From Holothuria scabra (Eukaryota; Echinodermata; Holothuroidea; Aspidochirotida; Holothuriidae), in NCBI GenBank assembly GCA_037179385.1, contig CM074188.1, forward strand, positions 22,523,318 through 22,587,317: a DNA stretch of 64,000 nt, given 5' to 3'. The translations under genes and the position numbers were made by a program. Below the pieces are notes generated by a model. The model made no database searches. It was not told the origin of the DNA and saw only the letters and a program-made list of their open reading frames with translations. Below, piece by piece: positions 1 to 22,299 of the stretch; position 1 is the first letter of the stretch; each line of letters begins with the position of its first letter.

Positions 1-59
1 AGTGTTATAAAAGAGAAAATATGTTCAAGGTCACCCATCCAGTAATTTCAGTTCTTGCG

Positions 60-190
60 GTTTTTTTTTTTTTTAATTTTTTTTTAATTTTGAGGCCTCC
101 CCGACGAAACCACCGACCTTCCCGACCGGGGTGGGGGTGGGCAAGTGTTCCCCGACGGGGGGCCATGCCCCCCCCCCTGGCACCACCCCT
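60..190. repeat. Low-complexity and G/C-run repeat fragment
   Basis: A poly-T run is followed by short G and C runs built around 'ccccgacggggggcca'. The same wording recurs at about 28970-29010 ('ccccgacggggggccaga'), so this is part of a dispersed non-coding repeat. No gene is seen here. Confidence 0.5.
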
Positions 191-1960
191 GCGCTAAGCT
201 AAGCACTCACTCATAAAACAGTTATTAGTATGTAGGATAAGGGGATTGTCTAAGTTTGACCATTCGTCAACAGTACGTGGAAAAAACTTAACCGGTTTGG
301 AAAAAATTGTGGAATTTCATGAACCAACTCAATGAGGATGTACGCAGTGCACTACATTTGTAACAAGACCTTCTTGGCGTACGCCCTCTTTTTTTTTTCT
401 TGGACTGATGCTACACAGAAATCGATTTGCCTTTTGTCCCCACCGCGCCGTTCTATGCTTCCGTTTATGAGCGATGTAGACATCTGAAGAATATCAAGAG
501 GCTTGGTCCGTGATGTTTAAGTTAGGCTTCGGCCCGGGAGAAGCAAGACTCCTCAGACACTAACTGCTTAACCCCTCTGGTTCTTCTACTGACATGCGAG
601 GGACCTTTGGACAAGAGCGATGGTGAGCCTGGGGGTTGGATTTTTATCAGCATTGTAAATAAGACATAAATTGACAGACAAATGTGATGCAGTTTATATT
701 TATATCGCTAATTTACCAAAAAATTACAACCAATACAACTATTTTTACTGAAAAACAGGTAAGTCTACAAACTTACTAGAACGGTTACTTTAACTAAGCT
801 GCGAAGAGAAGTCTCGTAAATGATGATGATGATAGGAGGGAGAAAAAATGAGTTAAGTGCTCCTTTTCCTCTTTTCCAATCTTTTCCCTCTTTTTGCACA
901 TTCTTGCGAGTAAGGGGGAAGCCCCCCCCCCCCCCCCCAACCTTCATTGCCACCTCCTGACGTCGCGCCTGTACATTTACACAAGCATTACTATTCACAC
1001 AAAAAACCCGTCGAAAATAATAAAAAAAAATAGCAATCCCTTGCATCAGGCTATACAGAGGAATGACTCGTCACTAATAGAAAGAAACCAACGAATGCAG
1101 TTAGCCCTACCTCATTACACATATCCTCACTAGAGCACATGCCCGTCTTTCTTCAAACATGTGTGTCTTTATAATCCTAAGAAAATATTTCAAACAACGA
1201 ACACATAACTCATACACTGCATGCGATGACAAAAATAGGTGTCGTCGATTAAAATGTTCTATATGAAAAGTACAAGTCAGCGTTTGTGCTTCTTTGAAAC
1301 GAATATATTCTCCCTACCCCTATCCCCCTCAAGATACTCTGGTTGCCACCTGACAGAGTCAAATTTTAGGACCTTCCCTACCGTCGCTTGTGTAACCGCA
1401 TTAAAAGTCTGGTCAGAGATCAAATCAAGTATGTTTATCTTAGAACTACTTATTCTAATCATCTGATGTGTAATTTTCGAGATATGAGCAGGTCAAGTTC
1501 CCACATGTTCAAGAAAAAATGAACTTGAAGCAAGTACGAATGACGTAACCTAACATTAATGAACAGTTGTTTGTTTTCCTTTAAACTTTATTTAAACTTT
1601 TTAATAACCAATCTCTACTCACTTCTGATGTTTTCGGAATGTGATTGCATCAAAAGCAGGGTAAATTAACCACCTTCGCATGCCTCATAAGGAGATCCTA
1701 CCCCTTTAAAGTCAAAACAACAGACTGAAAAATATAAAGAAACAAAGCATTCCCTGTCAATGTGAGGAAGTGATGTAACCTCTGCTGCAATCAAGCTCAC
1801 CTTGGACACAAACTGACAAATCTAGAAACTTCATTGGTCGATATCTAGAGAAGTACATGTTCGGATTTGAATGAAAGTTTCACCAACTTTTGTAGATTAA
1901 GTTCCTCTTTAACATATGAAAATTGAAACTTTTGCAGGCATTTCTCCTTTAAAAGGACCA
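190..1960. other. Gene-free 3' flank of gene 1 with dispersed repeats
   Basis: No convincing coding region. Bases 196-345 resemble 21130-21278 (both contain 'catgaaccaactcaatgag'), 1090-1270 resemble 20680-20800, and 1300-1385 resemble about 22525-22600 beside gene 2. The matches are not fully collinear, so they mix segmental-duplication remnants with dispersed repeats. Short frames here show no family motif. Confidence 0.45.
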
Positions 1961-1962
1961 AT

Positions 1963-2240
1963 CCTCTCATCCCAAACTTAGATTTTTGAGGTAGTTCACA
2001 GAAATTGTCAATTGGCTCGGCTCTTTGATTGACAGTTAGTTCAAAAATGCATTGTACCGAAACCCATATTACCCAGCATGATCTGTACTGAGAATGTTTC
2101 AGTCCCCATTGGGATCTTTTATTATATAATCACCTGAAGCAATGAACTAAAATTGTGTCTGGGTGGGGATGAAGTTTACACAGTTGTGGGCTGGACTTCA
2201 TTAAGTAGGTTAGGACAATTGGAACCGATTAGGTGAGAGG
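1963..2240 (+). mobile_element. MITE, CCTCTCA-TIR family (copy 1)
   Basis: About 280 bp bounded by imperfect inverted ends, 'cctctcatcccaaac' at the left and 'aggtgagagg' at the right. The interior ('ctctttgattgacag', then 'acacagttgtggg') recurs at 9114-9907, 36987-37249, 44412-45394 and 47920-48182, the last two in the opposite orientation. No coding capacity. I see no convincing target-site duplication, so the superfamily is open. Confidence 0.55.
2118..2123 (-). promoter_or_regulatory. Possible polyadenylation signal of gene 1
   Basis: The minus strand reads AATAAA about 150 nt after the gene 1 stop codon, at a normal 3' UTR distance. It lies inside a MITE copy, so it could be a borrowed or chance signal. 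Confidence 0.3.
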
Positions 2241-2272
2241 GTCGGGCTTTTATCAGTGTATCCTCATATTGG

Positions 2273-11318
<9,046 letters not shown>

Positions 11319-11390
11319 TTTAGGTGATGACCTATCACAAAAGCAGTTAATTATGATTTTCAGAATCACAGACTCAAATACACCAACTGT

Positions 11391-11426
11391 CTAATGCTGT
11401 GAACCTGCGGAGTTTTCCCTTTTATA
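11391..11426 (-). promoter_or_regulatory. Core promoter of gene 1 (TATA box and start site)
   Basis: On the minus strand TATAAAAGG (11426-11418) lies about 26 nt upstream of TTCACAGCATTAG, an initiator-like start near 11400. The aligned gene 2 sequence keeps both elements (AATAAAAGG and ACACAGCATCAG) at the same spacing, while bases between them vary. The 5' UTR would be about 80 nt. Confidence 0.6.
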
Positions 11427-12180
11427 AACGAAACAGTTCTCGTTTTCAGTCATTCCAAGAAAGAAAAAAGTTTTAGAAGATGAGGCCATTAATTCCGCGA
11501 TCATAACAGCGAAATGCCTGACCCATCTTGCAATACTTTTAATTTGTTCAGCAGATTTCTTCTTCGAACTGTGACATTTCAAAAGTCAAACATTCATATT
11601 ACTCCTTGTAGGAATCGCAGCCAATTGGGTGAATATACTTATTACATAAATTCAAGGAAAGAGGTTTCTCTTCAGGATATCATTGTCTCGTTACCCTTTC
11701 GTTTAAACTGACTGAGTAATGCATGTAAACTTTCTATTTTAGGTGGCTGATTGAGAGACATAGCATGGCTTCTTGATTGGACATTTTGTAAACTATGAAT
11801 ACCGAACTTATTTCGAGAGCCACTGAGTTTCCATGTAACGTGTCTAGGACGCCAGAGTAAGGTTTTCTGAAAGTTTAGATCAATTGCCCGGCCTGAGAAT
11901 CGCAAAATGTTAGTGACCATAGACGGACGGGGGTAATTTTCTGTGAGGGGACAAGAGAATCTTTTGCCCGAATAATGTCACCGTGTTGCCGAATGTTTTG
12001 CCCGAACAGACCAACTGCTTTTGCCCGAGTTGGAAGAGCGAGTGCCCCCACTGCACCCCTGCCTCGTACGCCTGTGTTAGTGATCAAGCCAAGGTAGCAA
12101 GGGGCAAGGTAGCAAGGGGCAAACACCCATGTTTTGGGATTTTTTTTCTAAATTCTGAAGACCATTTTATAGGGACGTAA
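11427..12180. other. Upstream region of gene 1
   Basis: 11430-11650 aligns with 42377-42595 upstream of gene 2, so proximal regulatory DNA was duplicated with the gene. Beyond about 11900 the sequence is a dispersed repeat with repeated 'ttttgcccgaa' and a doubled 'aaggtagcaaggggc' at 12091-12120. No coding region is supported. Confidence 0.5.
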
Positions 12181-14380
12181 TTTGCGGCGCGAGAAGCGCG
12201 CGGAAATTTTTGCCCTTGTAGTCAAACATTTGAAAATATGGAGCTTGCATAGGAGAAAATTTTGGAAAAGTTTGGGAATTACTGAAGAATCTGTACTTCT
12301 TATTGATAAGGCTGAAATTGTACGGCTACTGAAGATCGTTGCTGTTATATAATGTTATCTAAGGTTTACTAGTTGAGACTCTCCGACGACATTTTAAACG
12401 TCAAGAACTTATATTGGAGAACTTCAAAATTTTGAATTTTATGAAATAAAATTCATGAAAAAAGCACTGTAGTTGCCGATGTCACTGGATGGTCTGGTGA
12501 TTTTGTCATTTCCAGATTTTGGAAAACATTTACCAAACTGATTTATGAGCCAATATCTATTGCATCAAGAACTGCAAATTGCGGCGCGAAAAACGCTCGG
12601 AAAAAGTTTGCATTATTGAAAAAATAATAATTACAAAAAAGGAGGTTTTAATGGAGAAATTTTAGAATTTCATTAGAGAAGAGTTGGGAAAACCAAGCTG
12701 TAATTGACCGGTGTCACAAAAGGCAAAATTTCAAATTTTCTCTTTTCACAGCTGATGGGCAACGACACTGGATCAAGCACAATTTGGAAACGTTTAACGA
12801 TGAGCTGACCATTAACATACATTGATAATATATAGGACCGTTTCTTCTTAACCGAAAACGCTCAGGGGCGATGAATTCCAATGGACGTTGAAGTTAAGGT
12901 GGCCAATTTAAATTATTACTCCATTGATTTACACATTTTTATTCTTCCCTCCCATGGAATCTGAATCAATGCAGATTTCTCAATAGTCTTTTGTTAAGAC
13001 GATAATGGTATTGCTCTTCCAGTGACTTGTTATTGTGTTCGGTGCAGTTCTATAAACGCTTGCGTACGGCACGCCCTCACTCCTATAGTCATCTGATTCT
13101 GTTTATAAACAAGTAAACAAGAGATACGTAGAGTCTTGTTGGCAAGCGCCCTCATTCGAAATTAAACTGAAAATATTATAAGCATCTTGACCAAGACTAA
13201 GTTCTCAACAGCTCCAAGTTATACCTCAAACAAGAATGCTCACCATGTAAAGCTTTGCCAGATAAAAAGCAGTCAGAAAACTTTGGGAAGAAACGTGTTC
13301 GGTTATCTAGGATTCATATTTAAGGAGTGATTGCGCTCCGCTCAGAATTTGGTTTTATTAATGGAATTGCTCACTTCATAAAGTCGTAACTCCCATGTTG
13401 TCAACAGGCCTTTGGGGATCTTAAAGGTCAAGAGCAGTCCCCCAAACTTGTTTGAAGAAGTAGGTAAATATCACAATTTCTCTCTTATTTCTCTTGAAAG
13501 CATCTTTCAAACATTTTAGTTACTTCATTGTTGTACACTCAGGCTAAACCACGCAGTTACCCCTAGAACATTTCACTAGCACATTTGAGGAGGAAAATTG
13601 TAGCATGACTATCAACAGCTAATCATGAAACAGAAGATTCTACTACACTACTTCAAGTTGGGGTGACTGCTCTTGCCCTTAAGTGTTTGCAGCGTCTGCA
13701 GGAATGTTGAACATTAAGTATCCCTAAAGTAGGTTTAATCTGTGACAAAAAATCTTAAGAAGCAGATTTCACTTGATTCTGATGGGTATGGGTGTCAACA
13801 TTCACCAAAAAGGGTGAACTTGAGTGGGGTGGGTGGGTTGGTGGGGTGGGGGGGAAGTGCATTTTGGGGGTCAAAGGTCACTGACCTCAAATATCAATTA
13901 AAGTATATCAAGTTTGGCCTCACATGAAAGAAAGTTAGATTTTGTACCCTGTTTGTGACACCTGCTCATGAAACGCGGGCTTTGCGACCCTGCTTCAAAT
14001 AATTCATCCGTGATTTTGCTACTTTTAATATTTTTAAAATAGTTCATTTTCAATGAAATGTATCAACTTGCAATTGAATGTTTCTGATATGTGATCAGAA
14101 ATCCCAAGTTCTTGGGGTGTGACATATGACACCTTGTGGTGAAGGAGAGTATTTACTCCGTAGTAGGTCAGGAGGGCTTAAGATTCACGTTCTGATATTT
14201 GAAACTAGTACTTGCAATGTACCATTTATTCATTGCGTATTGTGCAAAGGGCTATTCCGTCTACAGTATATTAAAAATGATAAAATAGCTGGAAGCTCCA
14301 TGCTAAATCGTGCTTATGTCTTTCACTAAAACCTGAAATTTTACAGAAGCATCAAATGACAAAATAAATGCCACTTCCTG
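12181..14380. other. Gene-free region
   Basis: Two copies of 'aattgcggcgcga.aa.cgc' lie near 12180 and 12575 in a dispersed repeat. G-rich 'gggtgggttggtggggtggg' lies near 13830. The frames at 13742 and 14126 have no recognisable motif or splice context. I see no gene here. Confidence 0.45.
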
Positions 14381-14384
14381 GATT

Positions 14385-15260
14385 TAAAGTTAAATTTCCT
14401 TTTATTTGAGACCAAACACAATATACTTAAATATGTAATATTACCTGCATTTTAATCTTAAAGTACAACATGGATCAATTTGAAATGACAACTCTTAGTA
14501 TATTATTTTGGTCAACAATATCTGGTTTATTTGTATGTACTAACGCAGTGGCGTACGCCGGATTTCCCTGAAAGGCGGGGGGGGGGGGGGGGGAGCATGC
14601 AGTATGGTCTAAGGGGAGGTATGTCAGGAAATTTTTTGGCGTTTTCCAGGAGCCTAGATGCAAAACGGTGCAAGATTTTCGACTTTCACAGGAACAGTGT
14701 TAAAAGTTGAATCGTGGTGGTTCATGAGGATACAACTGCATACTTATGCAATTCATGCTACCTTACGAAGTGAAACTTGTCATTAAATTTGCACACTTCT
14801 AGAAGTCAAAATAAAAGAGAATTGATCGGTATAGGATTTGTGGTTTTTCTTGGCCACAAAACGTTATTTTTTCATAAAGATTATCTAAGCGGAGCGCCAC
14901 CATTAGTGTGCGCGGAGGGTAGAGAAACTTTCGAAAATCAGACCACTCAGGTGGCCGGAAATAGCATTTTCCAGACTTACAAGAAGAATCTAAGCAGTCG
15001 CGATCTTCTTTAGTCATTTGCAATAAAATGCCTCCTTCAAAATATGTTCGCAAACTGTAAAGTGATCAGAGAGTTAAGAGCTAATTTGACCCCAAAAATG
15101 TAATTTTGCCCAAAAGACTGAGCGAAGCGCCACCATTGGTTGGCGCGGAGCGTAGAGAAAATTTCGAAAAATCAGACCCATCACAGGGTCAAAAAAAGCG
15201 TATTCATGCTTGTAAAGAGAATCTAAACATGTAGTCTTTAGTTTATCGATGCCACTCCTG
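14385..15260 (+). repeat. Interspersed repeat R1 (long copy)
   Basis: Collinear with 48590-49560 at what looks like 75-85% identity: 'cagtggcgtacgccgg' start, G run, 'gatgcaaaacggtgcaag', 'gcggagcgccaccattag'. The last motif recurs in a second unit near 15125. Fragments occur at 29850-30260 and, reversed, at 38820-39460. It is probably a non-autonomous transposon of unknown class; no protein is encoded. Confidence 0.6.
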
Positions 15261-17340
15261 TAGGGTACAGAGTCTACCTTTTAAAGTAAAAATTGGAATT
15301 TGACAGAATTTGCCGATTTGTAGGAATTTTAAAAATTGTTTTTCTTTAGTAAAACCCATTCGGTTGTCCTGAATGACAGGGATATTATGTATCTTAAAAT
15401 CCCAGGTCTCTCTATAAATCAGGAACTTTTTGAGAAATACTATTTTTAACTGCGGCCTATATTTTTAAGTATCAGATACACGATTTGACCTTCAACCCTA
15501 TCTAATTTGCACATCAATATGAATATTAATATTTCCCAGTGCTTTTCAGTAGACAGGCCGCCGACTCTATAGGGTCTCAAATTAAGGGAGTGCCATGGTC
15601 CGAAATTCCGACTGACTGGATGTTTTTGCAACTGAATTGAGGAGCCACCAGGCCAGTTTCGGACAGCATGAATACATGAAGCATGAATGATAAGTCCTAA
15701 AGAGTGTTTTCACGTTACGTCACAACTGGAAAACCACTTCCACTGACGGGCAAAAATCAATACTGTCTTAGTGCAACACTCTCACAGTGGGTCGTCAGCT
15801 GTTTCTCAGCTAGCTCCACTAAATGCGTATGCTCGTCAAAAGGGGCTTGTGACGTAGATGAAATCACTCCATATGACGAGGATGAAGACTATCTAAAAGG
15901 AGCGCCAACACCATATAAATGCCTTTAAATGTGGCGAGTGGGTGAGCTGAAGTCCTATCAATTTGATAGGTTTCTGTTGGCTTTGTGTAGAATTTGGTGT
16001 TCAGCAGCCCTTGGGTTTCAAAGCTCTTGAATTTGAATATCAATATAGTGAGGTCTAAATATGTAGCCAATTTGTAGGACGCCTCCATGTAAATTAAATT
16101 GAGGCATGAATTTTATTAATTTTATTTACTAGACTAGTGCAGAAAGTTCCGAGATAATAAAAAACGAAAGAATGTCATCTCAATAGCGAAACCAACGAAT
16201 GTTTCTAGGATCAGTCAGTACTTTGTTTTTCAAGTTAGTACCTGAAAAAGTCTAATATTTCAGGCGAGGCTTGCCTTTCCCATGGCGCACCCAATTTTGT
16301 AGATGGATGCATTTAATGGAAGTTATCTGGTATTTCGTAGAGGCATTGCCTCTCATGTTTTATACGGGCTTCCCTGCACCTCGGCAGTTGGCCCATGCCA
16401 ACTAACATATTACGATGATCATCTCCTCTTGGGCTATAATGAACCTTATGACAGTAATGAAAAAATAAGTTCATCTAATTTAACAGTGACAGCTCAGTAA
16501 GTTTCAAGATGTGAGTTAAGCCTTTCAGTTGTTGACATGATGTCACCTAGTGCTACTGTATAAGTCTTGCTGATCAAATATTGTCCAATATACTATATCT
16601 GAAGTGCTTTATTTACTAGTAAAGGTATGCAATGACCAATAAGCCTATTTATCATTTGGTATGGCCTGAAAATAACAAATCAAACTTGGTTTAACAAGAT
16701 TTTGCTTAAATAGGCTATATCAGAGCATCTGGCTAATTGTATCCAATTTGTTGATGTCTTTAAACTGACAGCGTCTTTAAACTGACACGGTTTATAGTAA
16801 CGAACGCAGTAATCGATGCAGATGAGGGAGCTGATTCTTCTTGAAACTCACTCGAGCAAATTGATCATCAGAGACCTAGTAGAAATTTGACACTGTTAAG
16901 TGTGGAGTTTAACCAGCACACTGTAGCTATAAAGATACTAAGGTTTATTTTTTTTTCAAAATGGCGGTCAGCTGCTATCTTGGATTAAGGAGTTAAATGA
17001 TCGATACCAAAGCTACATCAGGTTTACTCCAGTGAATTTGCCATATTAGATGTAGTCAAAATCGACACTTTATTCATCACTCCAACTCATCAAGTGCCAG
17101 TTACATAACATATTATCATTTTCAAAATGGCCTTCCGTCGCCATCTTGGATCTAGGTGTTGGAATGATACCAAAGGTACATCAAGTTAGTTTCCTCCAGT
17201 GCATTTATGCGCCACTCTCGGCTTCTGCACACTTCTACAACTAGGAGCGACTTGGCAAATACTGGACGCTAAAATATCTTTGAGCCGCGGTCATACTGCA
17301 ACGAATTCGGATCGGATTTCGATCCTATTTTTGTGAGTTT
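15261..17340. other. Gene-free region with a short minisatellite
   Basis: Two units near 16957 and 17124 (period about 167) share 'caaaatggc', 'gccatcttggat' and 'accaaaggtacatca'. Frames at 15704-15928 and 16303-16500 lack motifs and splice signals. No gene is supported. Confidence 0.45.
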
Positions 17341-17341
17341 T

Positions 17342-18320
17342 TGATTCCTTGCCGAAGGCAGGCAAGGAATCTATGCGATGGTGATGTCGTGTGTATGTGA
17401 CGCTTTGGGGTCACGAGAGGTCAAAAGGTCAAAATTTCTTAAACACGATATCTCAAGAACGGTACATGTGACTTTGCTCATATTTGGTGAGTGTGTTGGC
17501 CATATTAGGTAGATGATCCCTGCTGTTTTTTGGTGGAGGTCAAAGGTCATTTTGGGTCCCAAGAGGCCAAATGGTTAATTCCTTAGAAATTGATTGTAAA
17601 CACAATATCTCCAGAAAGGTAAGAGCGACTTTTCTCATATTTGGTGCGTGAGTTGGCCATATTGTGTAGATGATCCCTTTTGTTTTTGATGGAGGTCTAA
17701 AGTCATTTGGGGTCACCATAGATCAAAAGATCAAAACCTTGTAAACAAGATATCTCAAGAACGTTACATGTGACTATGTTCATATGTGGTGTGTGGGTTG
17801 GCCGCATTCAGTAGATGATCTCTGTTGTTTTTTGGTGAAGGTCAAAGGTCATTTGGGGTCATGAGATGTCAAAAGGTCACAACTCCGTAAACACGATATC
17901 TCAAGAACGGTCCCTTTGACTATGCTCAAATGTGGTGTGTAGGCTGATTGTATTGAGAAGATGATCCCATTCGATTTTTTCCAAAGGTCAAAGTTCATTT
18001 GGAGTCAGCATGTTCAAAGCCTGAAAAGCTTTCCTGCACAGTCTTTCAAGAAAGGTCGCTTGTAGGGTCCTGTTACTTGTCATGTAGATGGCACATAGTG
18101 AATAAATGGTCCCAGAAGTTTTTTGGTGGAGGTCAAATGTCATTTTGTTTCACAGTGGGCAAGGGGGATTTCAATATAGAAAAATTATATGCATTGCATG
18201 TGTACTTTGTGGGCACATTATGGAGCTCTGTTAATTGAAAAAAATGCAAAGCAATGTCAATGTGAAAAAGGCCTAACATTTCAGCGGCAAGGAATCACTA
18301 AGCCTTTTGGCTTTCTGGTT
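17342..18320 (+). mobile_element. Helitron/HINE-like non-autonomous element with minisatellite core (copy 1)
   Basis: The left end is a perfect hairpin, TTCCTTGCC-gaaggca-GGCAAGGAA. The right end repeats GGCAAGGAATCA, then a hairpin AAGCC-tttt-GGCTT and CTGG followed by TT. The left GATTCCTTGCC is thus the inverted copy of the right GGCAAGGAATC. The core has four or more tandem units (from about 17441, 17598, 17743, 17889; period about 146-157) carrying 'cgatatctcaagaac' and 'ggaggtcaaaggtcattt'. A terminal 3' hairpin ending CTRR, subterminal inverted repeats and an internal tandem array are known traits of Helitron/Helentron non-autonomous elements. Confidence 0.6.
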
Positions 18321-20150
18321 GTTAAAATCTTTCCCATCTCTGTTTGGGGAGAGCCAAAAATTTGCCAACCTGTGTTAAAATATGAGTTTTACAGTAGGAC
18401 TTTGAAAATTATATTTATGATTATTGTTCGTGACGTCACATTGATAGACAGATTTATCGGACTACACTGTTCGTGTTACACAGCAATTAAGAGAAAATAG
18501 CTTTACAACGAAATAAAAAAAAAAAATAACTAATTCTCATTTATGACCCTGTGTATATTCAGCATGTAAGGAAAAACGATGGCACCGGTCAGATGTTTGA
18601 AATGATGCCTCATATTTCAAGCAGATGTTTAATGTCGATAATTCGGCCCTTACAATCAAATATAAAGTGCATAATTTTATAAAGCAGTGTCGGCAAACCA
18701 ACAAGGTTCGTAATTCATCACAGGCGTAGGTAGCGGGGGCTGGAGGCGACAGCCCCCAGTGAAAATTGTATGCTTCCGCCTAACTTCCCAGGTTAGAAAA
18801 TCCCTTGGGCAGACAATTCCCAGAGATTTTTTGAGAAATTGGATGTCCTTACATACGATGTGGTGCCACATACACTACCTTTTGAAGTAAAAATTTGTGT
18901 TACTAAAATGCATATTTTGGGGATCTAAAAAAATGGTTTCCGTATAGCCTACGTAGCCCCTCTTTGTCGGCCGCCCCTTAAACTGCCTATCCTCAGAGCC
19001 TGCCGGCGATCGTCAAAATTTCCTTCCAGACCACAAATCAACAATTTCATTAATATTAATTAACCTTACATTAGACAACGGCAATTGGCCTAAATCGTAA
19101 CATGAATATGGCTTTTACGATTCCAAAAAGGAAATTGTATTGAATATTCATAAGCCTATATGAAGCTATACGAAGATACCGTATTGTAACCTGTGTCTAG
19201 TTTAACGTTTAGCAATAACGTTTGAGCAGTAAGCTAAACAGCACAATATACTGCAAAAAGTATTGTTGGACTTAAGTATGTGATACTTAACGTTACTCGT
19301 TGTGAACGGTTTTAACGATTGGAAGCTTTCAGATGCGAGTCAAATTTAAGAGGCTTCAGCTTCTAACTAACGGTGAGTCACCCGTTTACTACATCTCTTA
19401 CTAGAAAACAGATATTTAAATAGTTGGCCAGTAAAAAGTAAATTCGGTAAAAAATTTGAGAAGAAACTGTATTGAGAGAGATGTTAAATGAATGTGAACA
19501 TTCTTATTATAGTAGAAAACGGGCCAATTGTTCTTCGAGTATGTAAATGAACTCTAGCAAATGTTGTCGCCGCTTTTGACCACTTGATGCGCTCAACACA
19601 ACGACTGACCCTCGAAGACCTAACTATGTTTAACCTACTAATTTTGGCTTTAAAATTGGCCAAAAGTTCGTACGTGACCTTGACCTGTAGTCAATAAATA
19701 CACTAGGGAAACAACCTTCTCCACTTAACAAAGAAACCAACGTATACAACCTACCCCTACCTTCAGCAATTACTGACACAGACCAACCCATCACCATCCC
19801 CTTATCATCATTTCCAACATCTCACTCAAGTCTTTCTGCAAACTAACGAGGGTAACCCTTCCGCGAGGGTATGGGTAACCCTGACATGTTCATACGCCCC
19901 CCCCCCCTTCCCACGACAGGGAACAGATAACACTTATTTTGACTTCAAATGTGGGTGGAGCATCCAGCAGAAACGGACATAATTTTCACAGCTCTGGTAT
20001 CATTAGTGATCTAAAGACCAGTGCTATTGTAAAATCACAGGTGTATCTTCAATGAGACCACTAGTTGAACATGCCTGTTTTAAAGCGTCGAGAATAAAGT
20101 ATCCGATACGAATATCTATTGACTTTCGTAATTCTGAACAGCTCCATCCC
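18321..20150. other. Gene-free region
   Basis: 18700-18960 resembles 50060-50290, an R1-related stretch ('gatgtccttacat', 'tttgaagtaaaa'). 'gggtaaccc' occurs twice in a small near-palindrome at 19850-19897. A C run lies at 19890-19910. No coding region is supported. Confidence 0.4.
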
Positions 20151-20154
20151 GAAT

Positions 20155-20400
20155 ATTTTTAAGGTTATCCACTACAAGGCTAGCGCCTTCAAATTGGCGA
20201 AGAGTTTTGTAAAGGGAAGGCATTTAAATATTTTAAAAGGTTATCCACTATAAGGTTAACGCCTTGAATTGACCAAAATTTTGTAAAGGTCAGGTATTGG
20301 ACCTTGGCCTCCAGCCAATAAATACGCTAAGGGAATAGGAATATATAGGTATATATAAGAGAATTTTAAAGGTTATCCACGATAAGGCTAACACGAGGAT
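20155..20400. repeat. Short diverged direct repeats ('aggttatccac')
   Basis: 'aaggttatccac.a.aaggct.' occurs near 20162, 20240 and 20370, each followed by 'gcgcc' or 'cacgagg' type sequence. A related stretch lies near 19640-19710 ('gaccttgacctgtag', 'caataaatac'). It is a decayed repeat cluster; nothing is encoded. Confidence 0.45.
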
Positions 20401-21354
20401 TTCGACAGGTATGAAGGGTATGCATTCATCACTTTAAGGGCTAAACGTCTCAGTTAGGATCAAATTCAACGAAAAACTACAGTACATTGTTTTGATCAGA
20501 AACGTTCTTTTCCAATAGTGCTTCTCATTAGCTTAAAAATTTTCAACAATATGAATATTCATATAAGATAAGTGTTCTCTCTCCTGACTGGAGAGCCAAA
20601 CTTTTTTGGTTCGCCAAGCTGTGGGGCGATGCGCGCTTTTGTCGCTTTCTGCTTCCTGACGTCAAGAGGTACAAGTCACGGTTACCCACTCTCTCCAAGG
20701 AAGGGTTTCCCCGACTAGAAAATATTTTAAACAATGCTCTCATAACCCTTACACTGCATGTGGTGGCGAAAGGATGTCTAGCCAATTAAAATTTCTTATC
20801 TGAAAAGAGGAAGACGGCGAAGTACCTATCTTAATGTAAACGAGGGAAAAATTCACCCTTACAAAAAGAAAGATCACCTTTACTCTATTTCGAATGGAAA
20901 GACAGTATTTCAAGCAAGTTAAAAAGAATCTTATAAAGGACCCTTTGAGAGTCTCAAAGGGTCACTATCGCGTAACAATGCTTACAGTTAGCATAACATG
21001 TCAAGTTTTAAGTCCAAAAGTCACAGAAAACGCTAAAATTTTGAATTCCCTTGTGTCCTGACTTGTAACGGTTTTGTACATAATTTGAAATAGTGTCTGG
21101 CCACGAACTTGGAAAACCGACTTCAATTTAAGCACTTACTTGTAAAACAGTTATTTGGGTGTAGGGTATGAGGATCGTCTGAGATTGACCATTTGTCATT
21201 GGGATGTGGAGAAAACTCAATAGATTTGGAAAAATTTGTTCAATTTCATGAACCAACTCAATGAGCCGCTCTAAGCAAGCCACACACTTACACGACTTTG
21301 AACACCGCATTTCAACTGATTGTCGGATCTCCAACCGTTGTGTAATGTGCGTGA

Positions 21355-21500
21355 GTTTACGACTGCGATTGTCAGTTGCAAGACCAATTTTACGTCCGTC
21401 GACCTCAATCGGGAAGAACCAGCATGTTGGTTCTTCGCGACTGATGTCGACGGACTTAAAACTGGTGTTAATGTGAAAATCACAGTTGTGACGACGATCA
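21355..21500. mobile_element. Foldback repeat
   Basis: Arms meet at 'gggaagaaccagcatgttgg' and pair outward: 'gtccgtcgac' with 'gtcgacggac', then 'gaccaatttta' with 'taaaactggt', then 'gactgcgattgtca' with 'tgaaaatcacagtt'. The frames read through it on both strands are mirror images of the palindrome and are not genes. Confidence 0.65.
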
Positions 21501-21725
21501 AGTTGCCTTGCGGAGTGCCAAGTCGTGTAGTGTGGGGCTAGATTAAGCCTTAAGTTTTGTTGTAATAGCATCATATACCTCAAAATATATTTGGCGGTGG
21601 CACAACTGTGTGGTACGTATTACAATATTCATTTGGAATAGAACTAGAATTGTGTTCGTCGTTTTCATGGTGGTCATACAGCAATGCATTTTACCCATAG
21701 TTGTCTTTTAAGTATACTAGCGGTA

Positions 21726-22134
21726 ATAGACCTTATGCATATGATGCCACAGAGTAAAACGTACGACTTCCTTTGGGGGTAAAGCAAACCAACACCGACA
21801 CATGCAGCTGGTTTGCCAACCAGTCGGATACGCTCATAGTCTGCTACACAGTCATACTTGGCGGAATCTTATGCGTGTGGCCACAAAACAAAAAAGTACG
21901 CCCTTCTTTGGGGACAAAACAAACGTTCAACACAGAAAAATGCAGACAACCGATTCGAAAACCAGTCGAATACTCGCAAAGTCTTCTACACGTCCAGGGC
22001 AAAACCTTATGCGTGCGACCACGTGTTTCATTGTTTTGACCCCACGGATGACGTCAGTATGTCGTCAATGCACAAGGTCTATTGCAGTGAACCCAAAGGG
22101 TTACGTCAGTGTATCGTCAATGCATAAGGTCTAT
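21726..22134. mobile_element. MITE with perfect 15-bp inverted ends (copy 1)
   Basis: ATAGACCTTATGCAT at 21726-21740 is exactly answered by ATGCATAAGGTCTAT at 22120-22134. An internal near-copy of the right end lies at about 22069-22083 ('atgcacaaggtctat'). A shorter relative is at 54341-54555. The target duplication is ambiguous (possibly TA). No protein is encoded. Confidence 0.75.
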
Positions 22135-22299
22135 ATTTTTGTCATTGACGCCTTTGCTGACTGTTATTCATTACCGGATTGAATATAAAGGTTAGGACAT
22201 ATTGCTATTCTGTAGTTTTCATTCTTTTCTCTTCGTAATGTTGGTTTAAACCATATACAAAGCCCAGTACTATCAACAGCACTCTCAAGAAACTGAATA

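Noticed and set aside
21128..21583. 151-codon minus-strand frame and its mirror frames
   Set aside because: It spans a foldback repeat; both strands give mirror-image frames, and there is no motif, splice context or paralog.
21773..22182. Overlapping 90-126 codon frames
   Set aside because: They lie inside a MITE with 15-bp inverted ends and are not conserved in the second copy.
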